This document shows positions 9,151 through 17,724 of a DNA stretch of 64,000 nucleotides, piece by piece. Source of the stretch: JAGLON01 sp041394985. GTDB lineage: Bacteria > Zixibacteria > MSB-5A5 > GN15 > JAAZOE01. The DNA is taken from NCBI GenBank assembly GCA_041394985.1, contig JAWLBI010000001.1, forward strand, positions 3,720,001-3,784,000, read 5' to 3'. A model generated the notes under the pieces. It did not search any database. It was not told the origin of the DNA and saw nothing but the letters and a program-made list of their open reading frames with translations. The translations under genes were made by a program, and so were the position numbers. Numbering within the stretch: the first letter of the stretch is position 1; the number at the start of each line of letters is the position of its first letter.

Positions 9151-9957
9151 ATGCAAACAATTCATATTACCGACTTCCTCAGTGAAGCCTGGGCGATTTT
9201 CAAGAAAAATCCGGGACTGGCCATCGGCGGCTTTGTCCTGTACATGGTGATTACGATCGTCGGCAACTACATCCCGATTCTGGGTTTCTTTTTCGCGGCA
9301 TTTGTCGGTCCGGCCCTCACTGGTGGATATATCTATTTCTTCCTCAAATTCGCCAAAGAGGATAACCCGGAAATCAACAACTTATTCGAGGGGTTTAACC
9401 GCTATGGAACCCTTCTGGGCCTCTACTGGCTCATGGTTCTCGCGATTTTGGTCTGCATGCTCCCGACGATCATCCTGGGACTTATTCTGATGGCCATTGA
9501 AGGCTACATATTAATTCCGGTCATCGGACTCGCCAACCTGATTGCCGTCATCTATTTCCTGATTCGCTACTCGCTGGTCTATTTCGTCATTATGGATGAC
9601 CGATTCGTCGGGGTTTTCGATGCCTTAAAACGAAGCGAAAGGCTGACGCAGGGGTATCGAGGAGAAATCTTTTTATTCGCCCTCCTGATGATCGCGATCG
9701 GTATCATTTCATTTTTACTCCTGCTCCTGCCCTACCTGATCGCAGGACCTCTTTTAGGTATTGCATGGGGACGGTTCTATCTGAGGCTGAAAGCGATAAA
9801 CGGAGGAGCCGAAGTCGTGACCCCGGTCACGCCATCGACGCCACCGCCGCCGCCGACCATGGCTGCACCGGAATCGCAAACGGAGAATACCAGCCAGCCG
9901 CCGACCATGCCTCCGCCGGAGGATACCGCTCCCCCGGATGAAGGCGAGACGAAATAG
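9151..9957 (+). CDS. Polytopic membrane protein with proline-rich cytoplasmic tail
   Basis: 268 residues from the ATG at 9151, preceded by AGGTGG; two in-frame GTG codons just upstream are passed over. About six hydrophobic helices resemble DUF975 or glycerophosphodiesterase-membrane-domain proteins: an amphipathic N-terminal helix (DFLSEAWAIFKKNPGL), paired helices, and the signature-like VFDALKRSERLTQGYRGEIFLF. The last 50 residues are low-complexity Pro/Thr/Glu (for example PSTPPPPPTMAAP) and probably disordered. Substrate or role is unknown. The gene converges on the slipin gene across a strong shared terminator. Confidence 0.7.
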   Translation: MQTIHITDFLSEAWAIFKKNPGLAIGGFVLYMVITIVGNYIPILGFFFAAFVGPALTGGYIYFFLKFAKEDNPEINNLFEGFNRYGTLLGLYWLMVLAILVCMLPTIILGLILMAIEGYILIPVIGLANLIAVIYFLIRYSLVYFVIMDDRFVGVFDALKRSERLTQGYRGEIFLFALLMIAIGIISFLLLLLPYLIAGPLLGIAWGRFYLRLKAINGGAEVVTPVTPSTPPPPPTMAAPESQTENTSQPPTMPPPEDTAPPDEGETK

Positions 9958-9965
9958 CAAAAGCA

Positions 9966-9996
9966 AAAAAAAAGGCCCCGATACGGGGCCTTTTTT
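9966..9996. terminator. Bidirectional terminator between convergent genes
   Basis: A-run, GGCCCCG, loop ATA, CGGGGCC, T-run (stem 9974-9980 with 9984-9990, T6 at 9991-9996, A-run on the left). It works in both directions, for the gene ending at 9957 and for the slipin gene ending at 10013. Confidence 0.9.
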
Positions 9997-10012
9997 ATTG
10001 GCGATGCCTCTA

Positions 10013-10774
10013 TCAATCTCGCTTTCGATTGCCGATAAACGATTCAAGAAATTCGATAGGCAGCGGGAACACCAGTGTCGAATTCTTTTCCGCGGCCACT
10101 TCAGTCAGCGTTTGCAGGTATCTCAATTGCAAAGACGTCTTCTCCGTCGAAAGCATTTGTGCCGCCTGCAGCAGCTTTTCCGATGCCTGCAATTCACCCT
10201 CGGCATGAATCACCTTCGCACGCCGCTCACGCTCGGCCTCGGCCTGCCGCGCAATCGCCCGCTGCATCGACTCAGGTAAATCGACATTCTTCACCTCGAC
10301 CTTGGTCACCTTGATTCCCCACGGCTCGGTGTCCTCGTCGATAATCTGCTGCAATTGATCATTGAGCTTATCCCGCTCGGATAAGAGCGAATCCAAATCC
10401 ACCTGCCCCAATACAGCTCTGAGCGTCGTCTGCGATATCATCGATGTCGCATACAGATAATCCTCGACCGCCACCACCGCCTTGACCGGATCCAGCACCC
10501 GAAAATACACGACCGCATTGACCCGCACGGTCACGTTATCGCGAGTGATGATATCCTGCTCCGGCACATCCATCGTGACGACTCGCAATGACACCTTGAC
10601 CATTTTATCGATGATAGGAATAAGGAGAATAAGCCCCGGCCCCTTGGCGCCGGACAGTCGTCCGAGTCGAAACACGACCCCTCGCTCATATTCACGCAAA
10701 ATCCGAATCGCATAGGCAATGATGAGAACCCCGACAAATATCAGGGTCAAAACTCCTGAACCGAATATATTCAT
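10013..10774 (-). CDS. Slipin / stomatin-like SPFH (band 7) membrane protein
   Basis: 253 residues. One N-terminal membrane helix (about 7-25) is followed by an SPFH domain starting REYERGVVFRLGRL. Further hallmarks are GPGLILLIPIID, ITRDNVTVRVNAVVYFRV and the helical tail RQAEAERERRAKVIHAEGE. It matches the archaeal p1510-partner stomatin group. Such proteins form large oligomers at the inner face of membranes. It overlaps the NfeD-protease gene by 4 nt (ATGA), the conserved NfeD-slipin pair; known stomatins of this group are cut by the partner protease. Confidence 0.92.
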   Translation of the reverse strand: MNIFGSGVLTLIFVGVLIIAYAIRILREYERGVVFRLGRLSGAKGPGLILLIPIIDKMVKVSLRVVTMDVPEQDIITRDNVTVRVNAVVYFRVLDPVKAVVAVEDYLYATSMISQTTLRAVLGQVDLDSLLSERDKLNDQLQQIIDEDTEPWGIKVTKVEVKNVDLPESMQRAIARQAEAERERRAKVIHAEGELQASEKLLQAAQMLSTEKTSLQLRYLQTLTEVAAEKNSTLVFPLPIEFLESFIGNRKRD

Positions 10775-12084
10775 ACCTCACCTCTCAGTTTCTTTACTTT
10801 CAATTTCATATTTTGCACTTCTATGACTTCGATTTTATCACCTACCTGAAGAGATTCCTCGCTCTCGATGCGCCACAGTTCTCCCTCGACCATCGCCATT
10901 CCCTCTCGGCGAACCTCTCCGACAGTTCCGACCATTCCTTCCTGACCGGTGATGACTCTGCGCTTGTGCGCCCGCACCGCAAAGCGAATGACGAACAGGA
11001 AAAACAACGCCGCGACACCGACCGTCGTGAAGATGACAACCTTGGAAATCTGCAGGTATGGCTCGGGCGAATCGATTAACAAAAATGATCCGAGCAGCAT
11101 AGACACTACACCTCCAATCGCCAATACCCCGTGGCTGACAATTTTTATCTCCAACAGGAAAAAGACAGCAGCGAGGATAATCAGCCCCAATCCGGCATAA
11201 TTAATCGGCAACTGCTGAAATGCGAAAAATGCCAGAATCAATGAAATACCGCCGACAACGCCGGGAAATACCGCGCCGGGATTGTACAACTCGACCATTA
11301 ACCCCAGCCAACCGAGGTTAAACAGAATAAACGCAACACTGGGGTCGGTAATAATCCGCAGAAACCGGTCCTTGAATCCGATGGGATAATCCTCGACGTC
11401 TTGTCCTTTTGTCGCCAGCGTATCCGCTCCGGATTCCGTCTGGACAATATACCCGTCGAGCTGTTCCAGCAAATCCTCGGTATCCTTGGCCAGGAAATTA
11501 ATGACATTGGAATCGAGCGCTTGTACCGCGTCGATTGACTTGCTCTCTCGAATCGCCGACTCCGCCCAGGTAATATTGCGGCCGCGCCGCTTGGCAATCG
11601 AGGTAATATAGGCGACGGCATCGTTCTGGACTTTTTCGGTCATCACCGAATCCATCTCGCTGCCCAGACTCACGACATGCGCCGCGCCGATATTCGTCCC
11701 CGGCGCCATCGCGATAATATTCGCCGAATAGGCAATAAACAATCCCGCCGATGCCGCGTGCGCACCCGAGGGTGACACATATACTACAATCGGCACATCC
11801 GCATTCAGCAGCGCCTTGCAGATTCCGCGCATTGACTTATCCAGGCCGCCGGGTGTATCGAGTTCAATAATCAATAATTGCCTGTCTTCATCCTCAGCCC
11901 GGTCAACCGCCCGCTCGACGACCCTCTGTGCGATTGGCCCGATGGCCATCTCGATGCGTACGCGAGCGATATCATCGGCCGCGGCCATTCCGCATAATAG
12001 GAACAGGAGCACGACCGTGCCTATCCATTTCATAAGAAACCTCGTGCCCGCCGCCCGCCTTACGGCCTGTGATACGATTGACAT
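10771..12084 (-). CDS. NfeD-family membrane serine protease (ClpP-class)
   Basis: 437 residues from the ATG at 12084, chosen because GGGAGG lies 5 nt upstream; the longer frame to 12123 has no ribosome site. Order: signal/anchor helix (KWIGTVVLLFLLCG), ClpP-like protease domain with the nucleophile region SGAHAASAG and the lysine region TEKVQND, four to five membrane helices (about 255-385), and a C-terminal NfeD OB-fold (GMVGTVGEVRREG, GELWRIESEE). In relatives Ser and Lys form the catalytic dyad that cleaves stomatin. It is translated just before and overlapping the slipin gene. Confidence 0.9.
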   Translation of the reverse strand: MSIVSQAVRRAAGTRFLMKWIGTVVLLFLLCGMAAADDIARVRIEMAIGPIAQRVVERAVDRAEDEDRQLLIIELDTPGGLDKSMRGICKALLNADVPIVVYVSPSGAHAASAGLFIAYSANIIAMAPGTNIGAAHVVSLGSEMDSVMTEKVQNDAVAYITSIAKRRGRNITWAESAIRESKSIDAVQALDSNVINFLAKDTEDLLEQLDGYIVQTESGADTLATKGQDVEDYPIGFKDRFLRIITDPSVAFILFNLGWLGLMVELYNPGAVFPGVVGGISLILAFFAFQQLPINYAGLGLIILAAVFFLLEIKIVSHGVLAIGGVVSMLLGSFLLIDSPEPYLQISKVVIFTTVGVAALFFLFVIRFAVRAHKRRVITGQEGMVGTVGEVRREGMAMVEGELWRIESEESLQVGDKIEVIEVQNMKLKVKKLRGEV

Positions 12085-12230
12085 GATAGCCTCCCGGTTA
12101 AAGATTGACCAACCAGGCGTCATAAGAAAATACGTGTGAGTCGCTCACTTGTGTAAAATATACCCGCACATTTTCATAAATACAACACATAAACATTTTC
12201 CTCCCCCCGATCTCAATCCTGGAATTTGCT

Positions 12231-12258
12231 GTGGGGGCGATTCACGAATCGCCCGCAC
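12231..12258. repeat. Palindromic repeat, GGGCGATTC/GAATCGCCC type
   Basis: Arms GGGCGATTC and GAATCGCCC around a 2-nt centre (12235-12254), extended by GTG/CAC. Its relative at 28667-28694 has the same layout with AATT in place of GATT. Confidence 0.7.
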
Positions 12259-12260
12259 GG

Positions 12261-12321
12261 GGTGGCCCATCCCTTTTTTGGCTTTGCAAAAAAGGGTGGG
12301 TTCCCGCTCGCATGAATTCAT
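12261..12321 (+). repeat. 61-bp direct repeat, copy 1
   Basis: Begins GGTGGCCCATCCC and ends CGCATGAATTCAT. It contains an internal hairpin with arms CCCWTCCCTTTTTTG-type and CAAAAAAGGGTGGG. Identical to the copy at 12486-12546 except one base (GCTTTG versus GCATTG). A shorter relative (GGGTTCCCGCCCGTAATGAAT) is at 60121. Confidence 0.9.
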
Positions 12322-12327
12322 TTGTGC

Positions 12328-12351
12328 CCGGCAGATGTCCACATCTGCCGG
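12328..12351. repeat. Palindromic repeat, GGCAGA...TCTGCC family
   Basis: Arms CCGGCAGATGT and ACATCTGCCGG with a 2-nt loop, a perfect 11-bp stem. Same family as 40301-40330, 53846-53874 and 60218-60246. Confidence 0.75.
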
Positions 12352-12415
12352 TAAGAATCAGATGCCCCACCCCTTAGGACATGCTGAAAAACCTTAAGAC
12401 CTATTACAGGCACAG

Positions 12416-12450
12416 GTCATTGCGAACCCTTTTTAGGGTGTCGCAATCTC
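12416..12450. repeat. Palindromic repeat, GTCATTGCGA type
   Basis: Starts GTCATTGCGA and closes TCGCAATCTC around ACCCTTTTTAGGGT. This looks like the widespread CATTGCGA...CAATC dispersed repeat; a second member lies at 16163-16208. Confidence 0.65.
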
Positions 12451-12485
12451 AGGATGTAGTATCTACCGCCTAATCGCGAGATTCA

Positions 12486-12546
12486 GGTGGCCCATCCCTT
12501 TTTTGGCATTGCAAAAAAGGGTGGGTTCCCGCTCGCATGAATTCAT
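12486..12546 (+). repeat. 61-bp direct repeat, copy 2
   Basis: 60 of 61 bases identical to 12261-12321, spaced 225 bp from it, same orientation. Confidence 0.9.
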
Positions 12547-12582
12547 CATATTTCGAAAATCGGGTGTTCATTAAATTACATT

Positions 12583-12608
12583 GGTACCTCAAGGCTTTAG
12601 CCTTGAGG
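12583..12608. repeat. Palindromic repeat, GGTACCTCAAGGCT type
   Basis: GGTA followed by a perfect 10-bp stem CCTCAAGGCT/AGCCTTGAGG with a 2-nt loop. The GGTACCYCA lead-in recurs at 16076 and 42709. Confidence 0.7.
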
Positions 12609-12747
12609 ATAATTGATCAATAAATTCTAATCACGAATTCCCTGCTCCCCCACCGGAACCAACCACTCCTCCCCGGCGTAAGAGATTCGGGAGATGAATT
12701 TAATTTACTTTACTCCCACTGCCCTCGCCCGTATATTCAGAGCTGAT

Positions 12748-14172
12748 ATGGAAAACGCCGAAACCACCATACACGGCCCATCGCTGCCGGTGCGCGTGCT
12801 GAAATTCTTCGACTTCCGCAACAAGTTGTCGCTGTATATATTACGAGAACACATCGGCCCCTTTATTTTCGCCTTCATCATCATCACCTTCATCCTGATT
12901 ATCGATTTCGTCCCGCGGCTGGTGGACATGGTTGTCGGCAAAGACCTCCCGGCAATGGTGATTCTCAAGGTCTTCTTCTTCCAGATGGGTTGGATGATCG
13001 CCCTCTCAGTTCCCATGGCCGTATTGGTCGCCACCCTGATGGCTTTCGGCCGCCTAACATCGGACTTTGAGGTTACCGCCGCCAAGTCCTCCGGCGTTCA
13101 CGTCATGCGCCTCATGTACCCCGTACTCATCGCCGCCGGTGCCCTGACCTACGGCATGATTTATTTCAATAATGATGTCCTGCCTGACCTCAATCATCGC
13201 GCCCGCGTTCTTATGCAAGATGTCCGCCGCATGCGACCGACCCTGCAGATCCGCAGCGGCGCCTTCGTCACCGACATCAAAGGCTATATCATTCTCATCG
13301 ATAAAGTCGATCACGAAACATCCGACCTGACCGGCGTCAAGATTCTGGAACTCGGCCGCAACCGCAAATCCCCTCGCACGATCGTTGCCAAATCAGGCAG
13401 ACTGACTTTTACGAACGGCGGCAATGACCTCGTCTTCGACCTCAAGGACGGTGAAATTCACGAATTCGACGAGAAGTCGACCGAAAACTACCGCCGCCTC
13501 GCCTTCAATACCCAGCGTATCGTCGTCAGCGAGGTCTCCAGCGAATTCGAGGAATCCGATGACAAATTCCGCACCGATCGGGAAAAATCATCCGAGCAAA
13601 TGCTGGAAGACATCATGAAATGGGAAACTGCCATCGAACCCTATCGTCAGAAAATAAATCGCCTTATCAGCGAAAAAATCCAGATGGTCGCCGGAGCGAC
13701 TCTCGAACCGAATCCCGACAGCGCGGCATCCGACAATTCCGCCCTGACACACCTGTCAGCCGATTTCGAGGCGCATGCGAGGATGGTCGCCCGCGAAAAC
13801 GAAGGGATAAGGACGCAGCAAAAATTGATAGATTCGTACTATGTCGAGGTCTACAAGAAATATTCGATTCCCACGGCCTGCCTTGTCTTCGTTCTCATTG
13901 GCGCCCCGATGGGCATCCTCGCCCGTCGAGGCAATATGGGCATCAGCATCGGCCTGTCATTGGGGCTGTTCATCCTCTACTGGGCGTTTCTGATGGGTGG
14001 CGAAAGCCTCGCCGACCGAGGCATCGTCACGCCGTTCTGGTCGATGTGGTCGGCCAATTTCCTGCTCGGCGCCATCGGCCTGTATCTGCTGTATGTCGTT
14101 TCGTTCGAAAAAGAACTCTGGACCGCCTTCAAACTGACCAAAGACAAGATAAAGGCGCCCGCTCATGATTAA
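12748..14172 (+). CDS. lptF: LptF/LptG-family permease (LPS transport), first of pair
   Basis: 474 residues from the ATG at 12748, preceded by AGAG at 5 nt. An in-frame ATG at 12694 has GGGAG directly against it and would add 18 poorly conserved residues, so it is a less likely alternative. The N terminus SLYILREHIGPFIFAFIIITF is the YjgP/YjgQ signature. The layout is three N-terminal membrane helices, a periplasmic jellyroll domain (about 150-270), and three C-terminal helices with GAPMGILARRGNMG. A helical charged insert of about 90 residues sits before the last helices. Known role: with LptG and LptB it extracts lipopolysaccharide from the inner membrane. Overlaps the next gene by 8 nt. 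Confidence 0.88.
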   Translation: MENAETTIHGPSLPVRVLKFFDFRNKLSLYILREHIGPFIFAFIIITFILIIDFVPRLVDMVVGKDLPAMVILKVFFFQMGWMIALSVPMAVLVATLMAFGRLTSDFEVTAAKSSGVHVMRLMYPVLIAAGALTYGMIYFNNDVLPDLNHRARVLMQDVRRMRPTLQIRSGAFVTDIKGYIILIDKVDHETSDLTGVKILELGRNRKSPRTIVAKSGRLTFTNGGNDLVFDLKDGEIHEFDEKSTENYRRLAFNTQRIVVSEVSSEFEESDDKFRTDREKSSEQMLEDIMKWETAIEPYRQKINRLISEKIQMVAGATLEPNPDSAASDNSALTHLSADFEAHARMVARENEGIRTQQKLIDSYYVEVYKKYSIPTACLVFVLIGAPMGILARRGNMGISIGLSLGLFILYWAFLMGGESLADRGIVTPFWSMWSANFLLGAIGLYLLYVVSFEKELWTAFKLTKDKIKAPAHD

Positions 14173-15244
14173 ACGGCTGGACAGGTATCTCCTCTGGCGA
14201 TTTCTCCTCTCGTTGTTCATCGCCGTCGGCGCTATTACAATGGTCGCATTGGTCGTTGACCTGATCGAAAACCTCGAGGACATCGTCGACAGCGCTGCCT
14301 CGATACCGGATGTCATCCTGTATTACATCTACTTTATCCCCTGGATCTACAAAATTACGATTCCGGCATCGGTTCTCATGGCCGGCCTCTTTTCTATCGG
14401 ATTGTTGGCAAAAAACAATGAAATCATCGCCATGAAATCGGCCGGCGTGTCACTCTATCGCATCGCTCTTCCCCTGCTGATTTTCACGTTCCTGCTCTCC
14501 TGCTTCAATTTCTATTTCAACGAGGAGATACTGCCGATAACGACTCGCGAGCGCATTCGCATCAAGCACGGCGAAATCCAAAAAAAGGGCGACCGCAAAA
14601 GTCAGGTCATGTACAACTTGTCCAAACAGGGTGTAGGCGGATTCATTTATCATTTTGAATTGTACAAAGTCGGCCCGGAAGAAGCCAAAAACGCCCTTGT
14701 CCAGCGCTTCGAAAACGATTCCCTCGTCGAATCGTATCGCGGCGAATGGATGCGCTTCCGCAATGGACAATGGCACATGCTCAATGGCGTTTACCGCGAT
14801 TTCGAAGGCGGCAAGGAAACATTCGAAAAGTTCGACTCCATCGTTCTGCCCAATTGCAAGGAGCGCCCCGAGGAGTTCGAGAAATTCCAGGGAAAACCGG
14901 AAGACATGGGCTACCGGGAATTGAAAGATTACATAAACGTCCTCGATAAAACCGGCGCGCCGTTCACGCGTGAACTGGTCGACCTACGCACCAAGCTGTC
15001 CTTCCCGTTTACGCCGTTTATCGTCATGTTTATCTGCATCCCACTGGCCTCGAATCCCAAGCGAAGCGGCGTCGCCATGTCGTTCGCCATCGCGGCCGGA
15101 GTATCTCTCTTGTATTTCGTTATCTTCAAAGTCACTCAGTCATTGGGATATAGCGGAAAACTCCCGCCCGATGCCGCCGCATGGTCGATCAATATCGTCT
15201 TTTTCATCATCGGCATCTTCGTATTCTGGCGATCACACAAATAA
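14165..15244 (+). CDS. lptG: LptF/LptG-family permease (LPS transport), second of pair
   Basis: 359 residues, usual length for the family. The N terminus RLDRYLLWRFLLSLF is followed by helices 2-3 with ITIPASVLMAGLFSIGLLAKNNEIIAMKSAG, cut here as the typical coupling-helix region. A periplasmic beta domain (about 120-250) and three C-terminal helices (FTPFIVMFICIPLASNPKRSG) complete the fold. It overlaps the preceding permease by 8 nt, so the two are almost certainly co-translated and form the heterodimer. No LptA/B/C gene is in the window. Confidence 0.88.
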   Translation: MIKRLDRYLLWRFLLSLFIAVGAITMVALVVDLIENLEDIVDSAASIPDVILYYIYFIPWIYKITIPASVLMAGLFSIGLLAKNNEIIAMKSAGVSLYRIALPLLIFTFLLSCFNFYFNEEILPITTRERIRIKHGEIQKKGDRKSQVMYNLSKQGVGGFIYHFELYKVGPEEAKNALVQRFENDSLVESYRGEWMRFRNGQWHMLNGVYRDFEGGKETFEKFDSIVLPNCKERPEEFEKFQGKPEDMGYRELKDYINVLDKTGAPFTRELVDLRTKLSFPFTPFIVMFICIPLASNPKRSGVAMSFAIAAGVSLLYFVIFKVTQSLGYSGKLPPDAAAWSINIVFFIIGIFVFWRSHK

Positions 15245-15260
15245 CCCCGAGAGTCTTGCC

Positions 15261-16049
15261 ATGAACAAAGATCATGAAATCAATCGCGAACAATGGAACA
15301 AGCGCACCGAGGCGCACTACAAACACCCCGAATATAAAGTGAAGGAATTCCTCGAGGGCACCTTCGATCTCCATCCGCTGGAACTCGAAGAAGTCGGCGA
15401 CGTGAAGGGAAAAACCCTGTTACATCTGCAATGCCACTTCGGCATGGATACGCTTACCTGGGCCCGCAAAGGAGCCACCGTCACCGGCGCAGATATTTCG
15501 GATACGTCGATAGAATTTGCCGAGAAGCTTGCGGAAAAAGCCGGAATAAAAAATACTCGCTTCATTCGCACCGACCTGTTCGATCTGCCGAAAAAACTGG
15601 ATGATGAATTCGATATCGTCTACACCACCTATGGCGCCATCTGGTGGATGTCGGATATCGACAAATGGGCACAGGTCGCCGCCAAATACGTCAAAAAGGG
15701 CGGTTTTTTCTATATTGCCGACGACCATCCTGTCGCCAATATGTTTGATGGCGAGAAACGAGTCATCGAATCGTATTTCCACATGGGAACTGAGCGCTAC
15801 TACAACGAGGGCGACTATTGCGACAAAAACGTCATTATCGATGAGGAAGTCGGCTGGCGCTGGTCACTGGCCGACATCATCAATGCACTCATCAAGGCCG
15901 GATTAACAATCGAATTTTTACACGAACACCCCTTCTGCGTCTACGATAAATGGCCGACCTTCGTCAAAGACGAAAAAGGCTGGTACTATTATCCCGACCG
16001 AAAAAACGACATCCCCCTGACCTTCTCGATCAAGGCGGTTAAAAGGTAA
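15261..16049 (+). CDS. Class I SAM-dependent methyltransferase
   Basis: 262 residues from ATG 15261, with GAGAG 8 nt upstream; a longer in-frame opening overlapping lptG is not used. The SAM site is LLHLQCHFGMDTLTWARKGA followed by the acidic strand end GADIS, with DIVYTTYGAIWW as motif IV. The rest is a helical lid (IDKWAQVAAKYVKKGGFFYIADDHP). Substrate is unknown. It lies 16 nt after lptG on the same strand, so may ride on the same transcript, but that does not prove a role in envelope biogenesis. Confidence 0.85.
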   Translation: MNKDHEINREQWNKRTEAHYKHPEYKVKEFLEGTFDLHPLELEEVGDVKGKTLLHLQCHFGMDTLTWARKGATVTGADISDTSIEFAEKLAEKAGIKNTRFIRTDLFDLPKKLDDEFDIVYTTYGAIWWMSDIDKWAQVAAKYVKKGGFFYIADDHPVANMFDGEKRVIESYFHMGTERYYNEGDYCDKNVIIDEEVGWRWSLADIINALIKAGLTIEFLHEHPFCVYDKWPTFVKDEKGWYYYPDRKNDIPLTFSIKAVKR

Positions 16050-16075
16050 GGCAGAATTCCTTATTCCTTACAACC

Positions 16076-16098
16076 GGTACCCCACCCGGCGGGTGGGT
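16076..16098. repeat. Palindromic repeat, GGTACCCCA type
   Basis: GGTAC then arms CCCACCCG/CGGGTGGG. It shares the GGTACCYCA lead-in with 12583 and 42709. Located in the 298-nt gap after the methyltransferase; the rest of that gap holds the element at 16163 and no gene. Confidence 0.6.
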
Positions 16099-16162
16099 TC
16101 TTTGGATTTGCCTGCTATGGTTTTCATGACCCATTATCCCATAAATGATTTTATTGGCACCA

Positions 16163-16208
16163 GTCATTGCGAGGAGTGAGACTTCTTGGGCGAACGACGT
16201 GGCAATCC
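16163..16208. repeat. Dispersed repeat, GTCATTGCGAGGAG...GGCAATCC type
   Basis: The sequence runs from GTCATTGCGAGGAGTGAGAC to GACGTGGCAATCC. It matches, from memory, the very common bacterial intergenic element CATTGCGAGGAGCGA...GCAATC. Confidence 0.7.
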
Positions 16209-16347
16209 GCTCTTGCCTCTTCATCCCCTCTCAAGAAGGGCGCCCAATCGCCGCCGCGGTTCAAGGGCGGTGTATGTTCTTTTCCTTCTTCTCCTCATTT
16301 CAAATGAGAGAGCCGGGAGTGGCTGATTTCACTCACCGAAATATGAT

Positions 16348-17445
16348 TCAATACCACCGACCGGTCTCACTGTGTATCGCCTGTATACACTCAAATACCA
16401 ACTTTCGTGCGCGAAAAATTCGCTCGGAATCATCGACCGGTGATGCGATATATCTTTCTAAATACGATTTAGCACTCTCGTATTCCCCGCTCCTCATAAG
16501 CAACGAGCCATACACGAAATCTGCCAGCGGCGCTCTGTCCATATGGCGAATAATAAGCTCTTTCGCCTTGGCTGTTATTTCTTCCGTCATATCATCGTGT
16601 AATTCCAAATTCATAGGTATAGCCGCAATTGCCTGTTCCAGCGCTTCATACGCCGAATTGATCCCGCGATTATATAGATGAATAAGAATCTCCATGCTAT
16701 CCGCATCTATGTCTCGATTCATCAATTCCAGAACTTGCTGACATTCATCTAACAAAGTACCAGCTTTTTCAAACCACATTTCACTGCAATCCCTGCGGAT
16801 GTGACGAACTTTCAAATCGAAATGATTCTGTGAGCATATTTTTTGACCCGGTACATCCATATCATTACGGCACATAACCAAAGCCGAATCCAGATACGAA
16901 AACGCCGAATCCATTTTATTCAGCTCCAGAAAAATAACCCCAATGTAATATGCCCCCAAACCGGTCATGTCATATTCCGCATTGAGAGTATCGAATAATC
17001 GCAGTTTATGCATCAGGCACTCACCCATATGTGACTTATCATAATGGCCCCTACTTTGACAGTCCCCCATGTCATCATTTATGCAACGGACATACGAATC
17101 ATATACCCGATGCAAACTCACATAGTACACCGTCGCCGCCGAATCGAAATAGTACACCATCGAGTCAATATTGTTAAAATGGGCATAGGCTGTACCAAGC
17201 GAAAAGAGGCTCTCTGTCGTAGAACCAAACTCACTGTTTAGTTTGTGCAATCCATAAATGTATTCAGACAATATATTAGAAATGTGTCCATGATACGAAT
17301 AACGACAATGCCCTATTTTCCCAATCGTGTGCCTTTTCAGTGAATCCAGTTTTTGATCGTAGAGGTCTAAGTCGAATTGCCCGGAATTATTGTCAGCCAG
17401 CGCCAAGCTCGACAACACAAATAACGTAAAAAATAAATACCTCAT
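16348..17445 (-). CDS. Secreted helical-repeat (TPR-like) protein, lineage-specific
   Basis: 365 residues with an excellent ribosome site (GGGAGGGAGA) and a short signal peptide (hydrophobic core after MRY, cleavage near ALADN). The mature part is helical with TPR-like spacing (for example SLFSLGTAYAHFNNIDSMVYYFDSA, shown here in part as YAHFNNIDSMVYYFDSA, and YIGVIFLELNKMDSAFSYLDSAL). It is rich in Cys, His and Asp. It is AT-rich compared with the surroundings and codon use differs from its left neighbours. I do not recognise a named family. A periplasmic scaffold is the only inference I would draw. Confidence 0.65.
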   Translation of the reverse strand: MRYLFFTLFVLSSLALADNNSGQFDLDLYDQKLDSLKRHTIGKIGHCRYSYHGHISNILSEYIYGLHKLNSEFGSTTESLFSLGTAYAHFNNIDSMVYYFDSAATVYYVSLHRVYDSYVRCINDDMGDCQSRGHYDKSHMGECLMHKLRLFDTLNAEYDMTGLGAYYIGVIFLELNKMDSAFSYLDSALVMCRNDMDVPGQKICSQNHFDLKVRHIRRDCSEMWFEKAGTLLDECQQVLELMNRDIDADSMEILIHLYNRGINSAYEALEQAIAAIPMNLELHDDMTEEITAKAKELIIRHMDRAPLADFVYGSLLMRSGEYESAKSYLERYIASPVDDSERIFRARKLVFECIQAIHSETGRWY

Positions 17446-17667
17446 TCTCCCTCCCTATTGCCTGAACCCATTAACCAAAATCCAAATACAGAGAACAAAC
17501 TCCACCGTGTCAGGAATACAATTCAATCGCCTATTCCTTCCCCAAAAATTCATCCCCATTACGATTTTATTCAAATGTGCCGTTTCGGCTAACCAATTGT
17601 ACCGCTATCACATATATAGAAAGCAGTGAAAAGTTGGTAATTTTTCCATAAAAAAGTAAACTACTAT

Positions 17668-17696
17668 TTGCATTGTAACCGACAATATGTTATAGT
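17668..17696 (+). promoter_or_regulatory. Sigma70-like promoter for the AbiE-like pair
   Basis: TTGCAT (17668-17673), 17-nt spacer, TATAGT (17691-17696), 28 nt before the start codon at 17725. A near-consensus AAGGAGG lies at 17714-17720. The 280-nt gap upstream (17446-17667) is AT-rich and holds nothing else I can identify. Confidence 0.65.
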
Positions 17697-17724
17697 GCAT
17701 TTAATTGTATACCAAGGAGGGCTG

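Larger units (their letters stand above)
12085..12747. other. Gene-free stretch: nest of palindromic intergenic repeats
   Basis: No convincing gene. At least six hairpin elements are packed here: 12231-12258, two copies of a 61-bp repeat (12261 and 12486), 12328-12351, 12416-12450 and 12583-12608, each listed separately. Small frames such as 12145-12342 simply read through these repeats. Any promoter for lptF must lie in the final 100 nt; none stands out. Confidence 0.7.

Noticed and set aside
14970..15260. N-terminal extension of the methyltransferase into lptG
   Set aside because: The extra residues are the out-of-frame reading of lptG; the ATG at 15261 has its own ribosome site.
16151..16175. 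Sigma54 promoter (TGGCAC...TTGC)
   Set aside because: GG-to-GC spacing is one base too long and the sequence is part of a dispersed repeat.
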